Shown one piece after another: positions 33,117-43,740 of a stretch of 64,000 bases of DNA (position 1 is its first letter; every line of letters starts with the position of its first letter). Source of the stretch: Micromonospora noduli (lineage in GTDB: Bacteria; Actinomycetota; Actinomycetes; Mycobacteriales; Micromonosporaceae); assembly GCF_003264365.1 (NCBI RefSeq), contig NZ_PYAK01000025.1:1-64000 (forward strand), read 5' to 3'. The translations under genes and the position numbers were made by a program. Under the pieces are notes generated by a model that was not told the DNA's origin, ran no database searches, and saw nothing but the letters and a program-made list of their open reading frames with translations.

Positions 33117-33401
33117 TTACCGGGTCACGCGGCGGCGGCCACCCACACCGGCCACCAGCGCGACAGCGATCGCGGCCACCACGACCTGCACCAGCAGCTC
33201 GCCCCAGTCGATACCGCTCGTCTCGGTCGCGATGCCGATGGCCCGCGCCAGGACGGTGCCCAGCAGGGCCGCGCCGATACCGATCAGCATGTGCAGCCAG
33301 ATCGGCATGTTCTGCCGGCCCGGGACGACCAGCCGGCCGAGCGCGCCGACGATGAGACCGACAACGATCGCAGTGATGATGCCCCACACGGTGAACTCCA
33401 C
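33117..33401 (-). CDS. GlsB/YeaQ/YmgE family stress-response membrane protein, copy 2 (94 aa)
   Basis: Same length and fold as copy 1 (32312-32596). Differences include EFT for ELT, HMLIGIG for HLLIGVG, DWGELL for DWAELL, and GGRRRVTR for GRRRSVTR at the end. The Shine-Dalgarno GGAGG and the GTG spacing are identical. The changes are conservative, so both copies are likely functional. The tandem array and the upstream lepA terminator separate the three transcription units. Confidence 0.92.
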   Translation of the reverse strand: MEFTVWGIITAIVVGLIVGALGRLVVPGRQNMPIWLHMLIGIGAALLGTVLARAIGIATETSGIDWGELLVQVVVAAIAVALVAGVGGRRRVTR

Positions 33402-33675
33402 GGTCGCCCTCCTTCAAAGAATGTCTGACACACGAGTTGTGTGCTTCCTGTCGTGACGGCTAAGTGCCCGACCCACCGAAAGCCCAAACCGACTCACCTC
33501 AATCGACAACGCCAGCCGTCAATGTTTCGGCGGTGCGTCGGTTGACACGTGAGTACGTCCACACAGGTAGGAGCCCACTTCGTCGATCCATCGGCCCCAC
33601 AACAGCGACAAAAAATTTTCGGCACCCGGTGGTCACAATCCCCGCAACGGGGCACTCGAGGCGTCCGGAAACGCG
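33402..33675. promoter_or_regulatory. Duplicated leader of GlsB copy 2 and remaining intergenic region
   Basis: 33402-33497 is the second copy of the GlsB leader, with the GTTTGG and GGGT boxes at the same spacing (minus strand 33489-33484 and 33474-33471). The rest, up to the lepA terminator at 33676, holds an A/T patch near 33610-33619 and a small CCCCG-CAA-CGGGG hairpin (33640-33652). No gene is seen in the 320-bp gap. Confidence 0.5.
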
Positions 33676-33708
33676 ACGCGCCCGGGTGCGGATGGCACCC
33701 GGGCGCGT
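33676..33708 (-). terminator. Terminator of lepA
   Basis: A perfect 14-bp stem (33676-33689 with 33695-33708) around a 5-nt loop, 13 nt downstream of the lepA stop on the minus strand. Confidence 0.88.
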
Positions 33709-33721
33709 ACGGCGGCGCGAA

Positions 33722-35599
<1,878 letters not shown>

Positions 35600-35715
35600 A
35601 GCGGTCCGTTCTGGTCGGCTGACGTGAACAGGCCGGCGCACCGCCGACCCCCTCTATGTTCCCACGCCGCCGGGGTGCGCCCACTGCGCGGGCGATGGAA
35701 CGGCCCGAGGACCCC

Positions 35716-36252
35716 TCACTCCATCGGCGGCTCGACGAAGAGCGCGGCCAGTCGGGGCAGCCGGCGACGCGCCTCGTCCTCGTCGTCGAAGTCCCAGAAG
35801 TCGTTGAGATCCGGCGTCCGCACCGGGTCGCGGTCCGCCGGCAGTTCGGTCGCGGTGGCCTTGCGGTACGCGTCCCAGGGCACCGAGAGCATCTGCTCGG
35901 CGGAGAACTCCTCGCCGCTGAGCGAGGCCGCCCGCACCTGGGGCAGTTCGGCCAGCGAGTCCGGTTCGGCGACCGCGCGGGCGAAGACGGCCCGACCCTG
36001 GGTCATCAGCCAGCCCCGGAAGTGTTCGAAGCCGTCGGCCGAGGCGCCACCGTTGATCAGGTACGCCGCACCCCACAGATCCGCCTTGTGCGAGGCGGCC
36101 AGCACCCGCGTCTGGTGCCGCGCGTACCCGATGATGTCCTCCGGGTCGCGCTCGGCGAGCAACGCCACGGCCCGTGCGGCGACCGGGCCGGGCTCACCCC
36201 CGCCGCCGGCCCGCGCCTCGTCGATCAGCTGCCAGAAGTCCTCGGTCCTCAT
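35716..36252 (-). CDS. DUF4240 domain protein (178 aa)
   Basis: Starts MRTEDFWQLIDEARAG, the DUF4240 N-terminal signature, and has GYARHQTRVLAASHKADLWGAAYLINGGASADGFEHFRGWLMTQG in the centre, also family-typical. The acidic C-terminus (DFWDFDDEDEARRRLPRL) is conserved in the family. It is cytoplasmic and of unknown function; homologues are common in actinomycetes and often near toxin-immunity loci, which is not evident here. It is divergent from the adjacent phosphotransferase-like gene across 61 bp. Confidence 0.85.
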   Translation of the reverse strand: MRTEDFWQLIDEARAGGGGEPGPVAARAVALLAERDPEDIIGYARHQTRVLAASHKADLWGAAYLINGGASADGFEHFRGWLMTQGRAVFARAVAEPDSLAELPQVRAASLSGEEFSAEQMLSVPWDAYRKATATELPADRDPVRTPDLNDFWDFDDEDEARRRLPRLAALFVEPPME

Positions 36253-36313
36253 GGCTTGGCAGTCTGGCAGTGTCGCCGTGCGTCGCGCACGTACCCCGGG
36301 GCAGCATGGTGGG

Positions 36314-37300
36314 ATGTCCCCTCCCCTGCTGCCGCCGGTGCCGTACCACGCGAGCGCCCTGCGCCCGTCGTGGCCGGCGTTACCGGCGGCGCTGCGGGCC
36401 GCGGTCACCGAACGGCTCGGCGCGCCGGTGGTCACCGCCCGGGTCGCGGGCGCGGGCTTCACCCGCGGCTTTGCCGCCGTGCTCGACACCGCCGACGGAG
36501 GTCGGGCCTTCGTCAAGGCCGCACCCGCCGCCGAGCAACCGCATCTGGTCGACTGGTACGCCCGAGAGGCCGCGATCCTCGACCGGCTGCCGGCCGACCT
36601 GCCGGCGCCCCGCCCCCGGTGGACCCTCTCCGCAGCCGGCTGGTTCGTGCTCTGCACCGACGCCGTCGACGGGCACACCCCAAACCTGCCCTGGGTGCCC
36701 GCCGAGTTGGACGCCACCCTCGCCGGGTACGCGCAGGTCGCCGCCGCCCTGGCCGACCCGCCGGCCGAGCTGACCGCGCTCGGTCTGCCGCACCTGGCCG
36801 ACCTGGCCCGGTCGGACATCCTCTGGTGGGAGGAGGTCGCCGCCGGTCGGGAGCCGACCCCACCACTGCCCGCGCCACTGCTGGGCCGGCTGCCCGAGCT
36901 GGTGGAGTTGGAATCCCTCCTACCCCGGTACGCCGCCGGCGCGACGAGCCTGATCCACGGCGACCTGCGGGTCGACAACGTGCTGATCGACTCGGACGGC
37001 CGGGCCTGGTTCTGCGACTGGACCTGGGTCTGCTCCGGGCCGGCCTGGTTCGACCTGGCCGGCCTGCTGCTCACCGCGTACGCCAGCGGGCTGGACGCGG
37101 ACCGGCTCTTCGCCGCGCACCCCGCCACCGCCGGCGCGCCCCCGGACGCGCTGGACGCGACCCTGGCCGCGTTGGCCGGCTACTACCTCACCGGCGCTGC
37201 GGCGGCACCGCCGACGGCCTCGCCGCACCTGCCCGCCCACCAGCGGTGGAGCGGCGAGCAGTCGCTCGACTGGCTGGCCCGCCGCCAGGGCTGGCAGTGA
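36314..37300 (+). CDS. Aminoglycoside phosphotransferase-fold protein (328 aa)
   Basis: A small-molecule kinase of the APH superfamily. The catalytic loop is LIHGDLRVDNVLI near residue 215, and the metal-binding Asp follows in WFCDWTWVCSG. The N-lobe has GAGFTRGFAAVLDTADGGRAFVKA with the ATP-contact Lys. The substrate is probably not an aminoglycoside: the family includes choline, homoserine and hydroxyurea kinases, and no resistance-type context is seen. ATG at 36314 is preceded by CAGCAT at 6 nt. Confidence 0.85.
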   Translation: MSPPLLPPVPYHASALRPSWPALPAALRAAVTERLGAPVVTARVAGAGFTRGFAAVLDTADGGRAFVKAAPAAEQPHLVDWYAREAAILDRLPADLPAPRPRWTLSAAGWFVLCTDAVDGHTPNLPWVPAELDATLAGYAQVAAALADPPAELTALGLPHLADLARSDILWWEEVAAGREPTPPLPAPLLGRLPELVELESLLPRYAAGATSLIHGDLRVDNVLIDSDGRAWFCDWTWVCSGPAWFDLAGLLLTAYASGLDADRLFAAHPATAGAPPDALDATLAALAGYYLTGAAAAPPTASPHLPAHQRWSGEQSLDWLARRQGWQ

Positions 37301-37577
37301 CGCGGGCCGGTCTGGGGCGGGCTGGCGGTAACGCGGGCTGACCTGGGGCGGGCTGGCGGTGCGGCGGACCGGCCTGCCGCCGCGCTGGCGGTGAGCCGCC
37401 GCCGTGTTCGAGGGCGTAACCTGGTCCCCGACGGGCCGGGTCCGTCCGCGCGAAGGCCGAGCCGTTTTGGCTCGTCCCCGGCGACCTGGTAACCTGGCTC
37501 TTCGCGCAGCGATGACGCACGTTCGTCATCACGCGCAATAAGCTGACCAACCCGAGCTATCAAGACGAGGCTGTCGC
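37301..37577 (+). promoter_or_regulatory. rpsT upstream region
   Basis: This 277-bp gap precedes rpsT. It begins with short direct GGGCGGGCTGGCGGT-like repeats (37316-37360) after the kinase gene. A 7-bp hairpin (37511-37517 with 37524-37530) and an AT-rich TAAGCT/TATCAA stretch near 37540-37562 lie close to the start and may be the promoter and leader. Confidence 0.4.
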
Positions 37578-37844
37578 GTGGCGAACATCAAGTCCCAGAT
37601 CAAGCGCAACCGGCAGAACGAGAAGGCCCGGCTGCGCAACAAGTCGGTCAAGTCGTCGCTGAAGACCGCCGTCCGGAAGTTCCACGAGGCTGCCGAGGCC
37701 GGTGACGTCGAGAAGGCGACCGCGCTCATGCTGGACGCCTCGCGCAAGCTGGACAAGGCCGTCAGCAAGGGCGTGATCCACTCCAACCAGGCCGCGAACC
37801 GCAAGTCCGCGATCGCGAAGCGCGTGGTGTCGCTCTCCGCCTGA
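37578..37844 (+). CDS. rpsT: 30S ribosomal protein S20 (88 aa)
   Basis: Binds 16S rRNA early in small-subunit assembly. The sequence is canonical: MANIKSQIKRNRQNEKARLRN at the start, LDKAVSKGVIHSNQAANRKSA in the C-terminal half. The start is GTG at 37578 with GACGAGG upstream. It is monocistronic, oppositely oriented to holA, with a clear terminator. Confidence 0.98.
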   Translation: MANIKSQIKRNRQNEKARLRNKSVKSSLKTAVRKFHEAAEAGDVEKATALMLDASRKLDKAVSKGVIHSNQAANRKSAIAKRVVSLSA

Positions 37845-37870
37845 CGACTTCACCGTCAGACTGATTCGGA

Positions 37871-37897
37871 AAACCCCGGGCCCCAGGCCCGGGGTTT
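37871..37897 (+). terminator. Intrinsic terminator of rpsT
   Basis: A perfect 12-bp stem (37871-37882 with 37886-37897) with a CCA loop, A-rich at the left and T-rich at the right. It works after rpsT and possibly for the convergent gene ending at 37970. Confidence 0.93.
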
Positions 37898-37969
37898 CCG
37901 TGTGTCCAGAGGCCGGCCGTGTTCATCCGGACCGGCCGTTCGGTGCGTGGGCCCCGACGGGGTCGGCGC

Positions 37970-38392
37970 TCAGTCCGACGGGTTGGCCCGCCGGGGCGGT
38001 GGCACCTGGTCGGCGGTGATCACCACGCCGGGAACACTGTGCGAGACCCACTCCACCCGGGCTCGGCCGACCACCGGTTCCATCTGCCGGCGAAACCGGT
38101 CCCGTTCCTGCTCGGGCACGAGCGCGGCGGAGCGGACCACGATCGCGGCCACCATGTCGTTGAGCTTCACCATGGCGGCCACCACGACCGGCAGCACCAG
38201 CACCGCCCACCAGCTGACCAACTCGGCGAGGGCGAGCAGCACCGCCAGGGCGATGGCACCCTCGAAGAAGAGAAAGCACAGCACGCCACCGGGGTTGACG
38301 AACCGCAGGCCGAGGAGCCGGGCGTAGAGCGGCCGGTAACGCTCCTCGTCCACGGGAATGGTGGCCCACGCCGGGCGGCTCGCCCCCGTCAC
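37970..38392 (-). CDS. Small two-helix membrane protein coupled to holA (140 aa)
   Basis: Not recognised as a named family. The N-terminus is cytoplasmic (ASRPAWATIPVDEERYRPLYARLLGLRFV), then two adjacent helices (VLCFLFFEGAIALAVLLALAEL and WAVLVLPVVVAAMVKLNDMVAAIVV), then a soluble tail with PEQERDRFRRQMEPVVGRARVEWV and SVPGVVITADQVPPP. GTG at 38392 overlaps the holA stop by 4 nt (GTGA). The coupling suggests coexpression rather than a joint function with the clamp loader. Confidence 0.75.
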   Translation of the reverse strand: MTGASRPAWATIPVDEERYRPLYARLLGLRFVNPGGVLCFLFFEGAIALAVLLALAELVSWWAVLVLPVVVAAMVKLNDMVAAIVVRSAALVPEQERDRFRRQMEPVVGRARVEWVSHSVPGVVITADQVPPPRRANPSD

Positions 38393-39369
38393 CTGGTGCT
38401 GCCCTGCCGGGCCGCCGCGACCGAGAAGACCGCACGCTCCAGGGCGTACGCCCGGTCGTCGGAGCCGCCCTTGACGGCCGCGTTGCACTCGGCGGCGACC
38501 TGCATGGCCCGGACCAGGCCCTCCGGCGTCCAGCCCCGCCCCTGCCGCTGCGCCCGCTCGATCTTCCAGGCGGGCATTCCGAGGCTGCTGGCGAGCTGGT
38601 ACGGACTACCTCGCCCAGCCGACGCCACCCGGGCCACAGTGCGCACCCCGTCGGCCAGGGCGTCGGCGATGGGCACCGGGTCGACCCCGACGTGCAGGGC
38701 CCAGCGCAGCGCCTCAAGCGCCCCCGGCACGTCGCCGACCATGGTGGCGTCCGCCACCGTGAAGCCGGTCACCTCGACCCGGCCCCGGTAGTAACGGGAG
38801 ACCGTCTCGGCGCTGATCCGCCCATCGGTGTCGGCGACCAGTTGGGAGCAGGCGGCAGCCAGCTCACGCATGTCGTTGCCGACCGCGGCGATGAGCGCCT
38901 CGGCGGCGTCGTCGGTGCACTTTCCCCCGGCCCGGCGGATCTCGTCGCGAACGAAGGCCACCCGGTCGCGGTGCCCCTTGAGCTTGGCGGCCGGGACCAC
39001 CGTCGCGCCGGCCGCCCGCAGACCGTCGGCGAACGCCTTGCCCTTGGCACCGCCCAGGTGCAGCACCAGCAGCTGGACCTCCGGGTCGGGATTCTTCGCG
39101 TACGCCAACAGCGCGGCGACCAGGTCCTTGCGGGCGTCCTGGCCGGAACGCAGGATCAGCAGCCGCCGACCGCCGAACAGCGAGGGGCTGAGCATCTCGG
39201 CGATCTCGCCGACGGTGAGCGCACTGGCCTGGTACTCGCGGACGTCCACCTCGGGGTCGACACTGCGAACCTTCGCGACAGCTTCGGTGACCGCGCGCGT
39301 GGCGAGCAGTTCCTCGTCACCGAGGACGAGCAGAATGGGGGCGAGGCTGGCGGGGGTCACGCCGCCCAT
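38389..39369 (-). CDS. holA: DNA polymerase III subunit delta (326 aa)
   Basis: The wrench subunit of the clamp loader that opens the beta sliding clamp. The clamp-opening N-terminal part is ILLVLGDEELLATRAVTEAVAKVR with SPSLFGGRRLLILRSG (the conserved SLF beta-contact), then the helical KLKGHRDRVAFVRDEIRRAG and the C-terminal oligomerisation domain. ATG at 39369 (MGGVTPASLAP) is chosen; GTG at 39360 is possible. It lies downstream of comEC, as in many bacteria. Confidence 0.94.
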   Translation of the reverse strand: MGGVTPASLAPILLVLGDEELLATRAVTEAVAKVRSVDPEVDVREYQASALTVGEIAEMLSPSLFGGRRLLILRSGQDARKDLVAALLAYAKNPDPEVQLLVLHLGGAKGKAFADGLRAAGATVVPAAKLKGHRDRVAFVRDEIRRAGGKCTDDAAEALIAAVGNDMRELAAACSQLVADTDGRISAETVSRYYRGRVEVTGFTVADATMVGDVPGALEALRWALHVGVDPVPIADALADGVRTVARVASAGRGSPYQLASSLGMPAWKIERAQRQGRGWTPEGLVRAMQVAAECNAAVKGGSDDRAYALERAVFSVAAARQGSTR

Positions 39370-39504
39370 ATTCGCACGGCCTGCGGCGGGATCGTGCCTG
39401 CTCATTCGCTGCTTGATCGGCGCAGCCCGCACACAGCGCAAATCCAGACATCCAACTCAATTCCCCGTTTAATCCGCAATTCGTCCGATTAATCGGAGAC
39501 CTAT

Positions 39505-41961
39505 TCAAGGCCGTCGGCCCGCGGGCACACCTCGCCGGGCTACCGCCAGACCGTCGCCCGTTCGGACCGCCGCCACGTCGCCGTCCGTGTCGGTGCGCAG
39601 CACCCGCACGCCGCTCCTGCCAAGGTGGGCGAGCAGCCCCGGACTCGGGTGCCCGTAGGTGTTGCCGGTGCCCACCGGCACGAGCGCCACCGTCGGCCGG
39701 ACCGCGTCGAGGAAGCCCGGGTCCTGGTACGCCGACCCGTGGTGCGCGACCTTCAACACGTCCGCCCGTAACTGGCCGGGGGCCGCCCGCGCCACCATCG
39801 CGTGCTGCTCCTCGGTCTCCGCGTCGCCGGCCAACAGGATCCGTACCCCGGCCACCGTGGCGCGCAGCACCAGCGAGTTGTTGTTCGGGTCGGACCTGGT
39901 TCCGGCCAGCGGGTACGGCGGGCCGAGCACCAGCAGATCGACCCCGCCCACTGGGTGGCGAGCGCCGGCAACGGTGCTCAGCAGCGCGGCCCGCCCGCCA
40001 GTGGCCGCCACCCGAACCAGGTCCCTACCGCTCTCCGGGTCGGTGGACGACGGCGTCAGCACGGCACCCACCCGCCGCCCCCGGAACACCCCGGCCACCC
40101 CACCCACGTGGTCCGCGTGGAAGTGACTGATCACCAGCAGGGGCACCTCCCGTACGCCGAGCCGACGTAGGCAACCGTCCACCGCACCCGGTTCCGGCCC
40201 GGCGTCCACCACCACGGCCCGGCCGGGGTCGACCGGGAGCACCAGGGCGTCGCCCTGCCCCACCGCGCAGGCCACCACCACCCAACCGGCGGGCGGCCAG
40301 CCAGCGGCCAGCAGCCGAACCGGCAGGGCACCCAGCACGGCGGCGACCCCAACGACCGCCACCAGTCGGCGTACGAGTGGCCGGCGCACCGCGATCAGCA
40401 GCGCGACGGTCAGCCCGGTCAGCAGCAGGGCACCGGGAACCCCGCCCGGCCACGGCACTGTGCCACCTGGCAGTCGAGCACCCTGGCGGGCGATGAGCAC
40501 CAGCCACCAGGCCGGCCAACTCGCCAGCCACGCGACGAACTCGGCGCCGGCCGGCCAGATCGGCGACACCATGGCCGCCAGCACGCCCAGCACTGTCGCT
40601 GGCGCGATGGCCGGCACCGCCAGCAGGTTTGCCGGTACCGCCACCAGGCTCACCGTCCCGGAGATCCCGGCGACGACCGGGCCGCAGGCAAGTTGGGCAG
40701 CAGCCGGCACGGCCAGCGCCTCGGCCAGCCCAGGCGGGACGCCTCGCCGACGCAATCCGTCCCGCCAACGCGGCGCGAGCAGCAGCAGGCCACCGGTGGC
40801 CAGCACGGAGAGCGCGAACCCGGGATCCCCGGCCAACTCGGGGTCGACGAGCACCAGCACTGTCACGGCGGCGGCCAGCGCGGGCAGCGCCGCCCGAGGT
40901 CGACCGGCGGCGAGCGCGGCGAGCCCGATCGCTCCCATCGTGGCTGCCCGTACGACGCTCGGCGACGGGCGGACCAGGATGACGAACCCCACCAGCGCCA
41001 CCCCACACAGCGCGGCGGCGAGCCACGGGCCGGCGCGCGACCACCGGGCCAGCAACAACACCGCACCCACCACGATCGCCACGTTGGAGCCGGAGACCGC
41101 GTTGAGGTGGGTCATCCCGGTGGCCTGGAAGTCCGCCTCGACGGCGGGTGGCAGTCGACTGGTGTCGCCCACCACCAGACCGGGCAGCAGCCCACCGGGG
41201 TCGTCGGGCAGCGGCGCGCAGGCCCGTTGCAGGCCGGTACGCAGCGTACCGGCGGCGCGCTGCGCCCAGGACGGCGCGCCGTGCCGTTCCGGCGGACCGT
41301 TGGTGCTGAGCACCGCCGCGGTGAGGTCGCCGCCGCGCGGAACGCCGAGCCGGCCGTCGACGGTGAGGCGCTGTCCGGGCAGCAGGCCCCGCCACGCCGG
41401 ATCGGTCGCCAGGACCAGTAGCCGCACCGACGCGTGGATCCGTCGACCATCCGGGCCGGTGAGCCGGACCTGCTCGGACGACACCAGCAGCATCCCCGGC
41501 CGCCCGGCGCTCCGAAGCGGGCGCGGGTCGTCCCGGACGACCAGGTCGGCGGTGATCGGAGCGCGTTGCTCCGCAAGGGCACGGATCGCCGGCGCGTCGC
41601 GAACGGCGAGCCGGGCGGCGGTGGCCGCACCACCGCAGACCACACCGAGGCCGACCGCCACGGCCACCCACCCGTAGCGCCGCACCGCTGTTCGGGGACG
41701 GCCGAGGCGGCCGAGCAGATGCGCAGCACCAATTGCCGTCAGACCGGCCCCCGTGCTGGCCACCAGCAGCGTGGCGCGGCTGCCAAGGTGCAGGCCGGCG
41801 AGCGCCGTGAGCCAGGCCGCCACGGCGAGCCCAGCCAGTCGCAGATCCGGCGGCTCCGACCGGGCCCCGCCAACCGGTGGCGCGGCCTGCGCCGACCCAG
41901 CCGGCGGCCCGGGCTGAGCCCCGCCGGCCGGTGGGTCAGCGGTCACGGAAAACCCGCTCAC
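39505..41961 (-). CDS. comEC: ComEC/Rec2 DNA internalisation channel (818 aa)
   Basis: The membrane channel that brings single-stranded DNA into competent cells. The N-terminal DUF4131/OB region (residues 30-210) is followed by the competence domain with GLVVGDTSRLP and GMTHLNAVSGSNVAIVVGAVLL and about ten helices. The C-terminal metallo-beta-lactamase domain has HFHADHVGG, LLAGDAE and KVAHHGSAYQ, so its nuclease residues look intact. A Pro/Ala/Gly-rich N-terminus precedes the first helix. The GTG overlaps the comEA stop by 4 nt. Confidence 0.94.
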   Translation of the reverse strand: MSGFSVTADPPAGGAQPGPPAGSAQAAPPVGGARSEPPDLRLAGLAVAAWLTALAGLHLGSRATLLVASTGAGLTAIGAAHLLGRLGRPRTAVRRYGWVAVAVGLGVVCGGAATAARLAVRDAPAIRALAEQRAPITADLVVRDDPRPLRSAGRPGMLLVSSEQVRLTGPDGRRIHASVRLLVLATDPAWRGLLPGQRLTVDGRLGVPRGGDLTAAVLSTNGPPERHGAPSWAQRAAGTLRTGLQRACAPLPDDPGGLLPGLVVGDTSRLPPAVEADFQATGMTHLNAVSGSNVAIVVGAVLLLARWSRAGPWLAAALCGVALVGFVILVRPSPSVVRAATMGAIGLAALAAGRPRAALPALAAAVTVLVLVDPELAGDPGFALSVLATGGLLLLAPRWRDGLRRRGVPPGLAEALAVPAAAQLACGPVVAGISGTVSLVAVPANLLAVPAIAPATVLGVLAAMVSPIWPAGAEFVAWLASWPAWWLVLIARQGARLPGGTVPWPGGVPGALLLTGLTVALLIAVRRPLVRRLVAVVGVAAVLGALPVRLLAAGWPPAGWVVVACAVGQGDALVLPVDPGRAVVVDAGPEPGAVDGCLRRLGVREVPLLVISHFHADHVGGVAGVFRGRRVGAVLTPSSTDPESGRDLVRVAATGGRAALLSTVAGARHPVGGVDLLVLGPPYPLAGTRSDPNNNSLVLRATVAGVRILLAGDAETEEQHAMVARAAPGQLRADVLKVAHHGSAYQDPGFLDAVRPTVALVPVGTGNTYGHPSPGLLAHLGRSGVRVLRTDTDGDVAAVRTGDGLAVARRGVPAGRRP

Positions 41962-42794
41962 ACCGTCACCAGATCCTTGAGCTGCTCATACCGTGCGTCG
42001 CCGATCCCGTCGACCTGGCGCAGGTCGCCAACGGACTTGAACCCGCCGTGCTGATCGCGATGGGCGAGGATCCGTTGGGCGAGCACCGGCCCGACCCCGG
42101 GCAGCGCGTCGAGCTGGGCCAGTGTCGCGGTGTTGAGGTTCAGCGGCCCGGCGGCGGGAGCCGCACCGCCCGCCGCAGGCCCGGCCGCACCGCCCGGCAC
42201 CGGCGGTGGCGTCACCCCGACCACGATCAGCTCGCCGTCGGTGACCTTGCGGGCGGGGTTGAGCAGCGCCACGTCGACCCCCGGGAGCGCGCCGCCGGCC
42301 GCCTGCACCGCGTCGGCGAGACGGGACCCGGCCGGCAGGCGTACCAAACCGGGTTTTCGGACCTTGCCCGCGACCGCCACCACCAGCTCGGCGGAGCTGG
42401 ACACGCTCGGATCACCCACCGGTGCGGCCGACGCGGCGTCGCTGGCCAGCGGGGCGACCGGCTCCGACTGCGGCCGGGCCTGCCAGGCCCAACCTGCCGC
42501 ACCCGCGACCACCACCACGGCGACCACCGCCAACGCCCGCACGCCCCGCCGCCCAGGGTCGAACGCCGACGGGCCGGGCAACCGCGACTCGGGCGGGAGC
42601 GCAGGGCCGTCCGAGGACGGTTCCGCGAGCGGCACTGCGGGCCGGAAGGACGGTACGTCCGCGGGCTGCGCGTGGACCAGGGACGACGGGGGTACGCCCG
42701 CGAGCGGCACCTCCGGCCGGGGCAGCGGTGCGACAGCCGCCTCCGTCAGCCGGCGCAGGCGCTGGCGTACCTCTGTCTCCTCGTCGTGCGACAC
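41958..42794 (-). CDS. comEA: ComEA-like DNA-binding protein (278 aa)
   Basis: A membrane-anchored DNA receptor. An about 85-residue Pro-rich cytoplasmic segment precedes one helix (ALAVVAVVVVAGAAGWAW), then an SLBB-like domain (AELVVAVAGKVRKPGLVRLPAGSRLADAVQAAGG), a Gly/Ala/Pro linker and two helix-hairpin-helix motifs (LNLNTATLAQLDALPGVGP, then FKSVGDLRQVDGIGDARYEQL). The start is GTG at 42794, with TAGCGT 6 nt before it, so the mRNA is leaderless. No type IV pilus genes lie nearby. Confidence 0.92.
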   Translation of the reverse strand: MSHDEETEVRQRLRRLTEAAVAPLPRPEVPLAGVPPSSLVHAQPADVPSFRPAVPLAEPSSDGPALPPESRLPGPSAFDPGRRGVRALAVVAVVVVAGAAGWAWQARPQSEPVAPLASDAASAAPVGDPSVSSSAELVVAVAGKVRKPGLVRLPAGSRLADAVQAAGGALPGVDVALLNPARKVTDGELIVVGVTPPPVPGGAAGPAAGGAAPAAGPLNLNTATLAQLDALPGVGPVLAQRILAHRDQHGGFKSVGDLRQVDGIGDARYEQLKDLVTV

Positions 42795-42800
42795 AGCGCG

Positions 42801-42806
42801 ACGCTA
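42801..42806 (-). promoter_or_regulatory. Leaderless -10 element TAGCGT for comEA-comEC
   Basis: TAGCGT on the minus strand is followed by 6 nt and the GTG at 42794. No Shine-Dalgarno is seen. Confidence 0.55.
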
Positions 42807-42990
42807 TGGCGGCAGCCGTGATGGTGGAGGTAGACGGCGTCGTCCTGTGGACAAGCAACGCCACTGTGGACAACGCCCTGATCATGCCTCGATCTGCTAT
42901 GGGCGCAGACGGCAGCTACGCCGTGCGCCGCGACGTCAAGGCCGCAACGCCGGGCGCGCTCGGCCGGCCCGCCATGTCGAACTGCCAAGG

Positions 42991-43036
42991 AGCGGTATAC
43001 CTCAGAGGCATAAATATGCCTCTGAGGTATACCGCT
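42991..43036. repeat. 46-bp palindrome, 22-bp perfect arms, AT-rich
   Basis: Arms 42991-43012 and 43015-43036 are perfect complements with only AA between them. It is far AT-richer than the surroundings (contains GTATAC and CATAAATATG). It lies 90 bp after the VOC gene and 197 bp before comEA. There is no U-tract, so it does not look like a plain terminator. It might be a binding site, a hairpin processed in RNA or a mobile palindrome. Confidence 0.95.
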
Positions 43037-43125
43037 TAATGCCGGATCCGCCCCGACGAAGGTGACCGACGGTGATCGGCCTTGCCGCACTCCGTCCACA
43101 GGTCGGTGTGTGCCGCGATCAGCCC

Positions 43126-43500
43126 CTACAGGTACGGCCGGGTGATGATCTCGATCGCGTGGCCGGCAGGGTCGAAGAAGTAGAAGCCCCGGCCACCGTG
43201 CTCGGTGTTGGTCTCCCCCTCCCGCTTCAGCTGCGGGTCGGCCCAGTACGTGATGCCGCGTCCCTCGACGAACGCCAGGCACCGCACGAACAACTCGTCG
43301 TCGACGAGGAACGCGTAGTGCTGCATCTGGATGTCCACCGGCGGCTCGGCGAACTGGAGCAGCACACCCTCGTCCAGTTGGACGTTGGCGAACGGCCCCC
43401 ACGATGGCGCCTCCGGCAGCTCGAACAACTCCCGGTAGAACGCGGCCGAGGCGCTCTTGTCCTTGCTGGCGATGATGGTGTGGTTGAACGTGACTGTCAT
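43126..43500 (-). CDS. VOC family protein, glyoxalase/bleomycin resistance type (124 aa)
   Basis: One vicinal-oxygen-chelate domain made of two beta-alpha-beta modules: FNHTIIASKDKSASAAFYRELF, then VLLQFAEPP, MQHYAFLVDDELF, and GRGFYFFDPAGHAIEIITRPY at the end. Candidate metal ligands are His7, His60 and Glu117 (rough numbers). No Shine-Dalgarno beyond GGGAAGAAG is seen. It acts alone in the cytoplasm; its substrate is unknown. Confidence 0.9.
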   Translation of the reverse strand: MTVTFNHTIIASKDKSASAAFYRELFELPEAPSWGPFANVQLDEGVLLQFAEPPVDIQMQHYAFLVDDELFVRCLAFVEGRGITYWADPQLKREGETNTEHGGRGFYFFDPAGHAIEIITRPYL

Positions 43501-43740
43501 CCGTACCGTCTTCTTCCCGGTCGATCCGAAGACCCGACCGGAGGCCCACAGCGTTCACCCAGCCACACAGATGACGAAGCCCCGAGGGCACCGACGCCCC
43601 GGATCCCGCACGAGAGACGCGTATATCGCGTCGATCTCGGCGTGGTGGCTGAAGTAGCCAGAACCTCCGGGGGGTAGGCCCATCTGGGGCGCGCACGGAG
43701 GCTAACACGGCGACACGGAGCAGCGGCGCGACGAGGGCGG

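Larger units (their letters stand above)
42795..43125. other. Gene-free region upstream of comEA
   Basis: This 331-bp gap holds the comEA -10 box (42801-42806) and the large palindrome 42991-43036. Reading frames across it are short and do not resemble known proteins. The rest shows no recognisable feature. Confidence 0.5.

Noticed and set aside
32658..33428. Proteins encoded by the GPPGHRAT repeat frames
   Set aside because: All frames of an 8-bp repeat are open; no start signals or homology support them.
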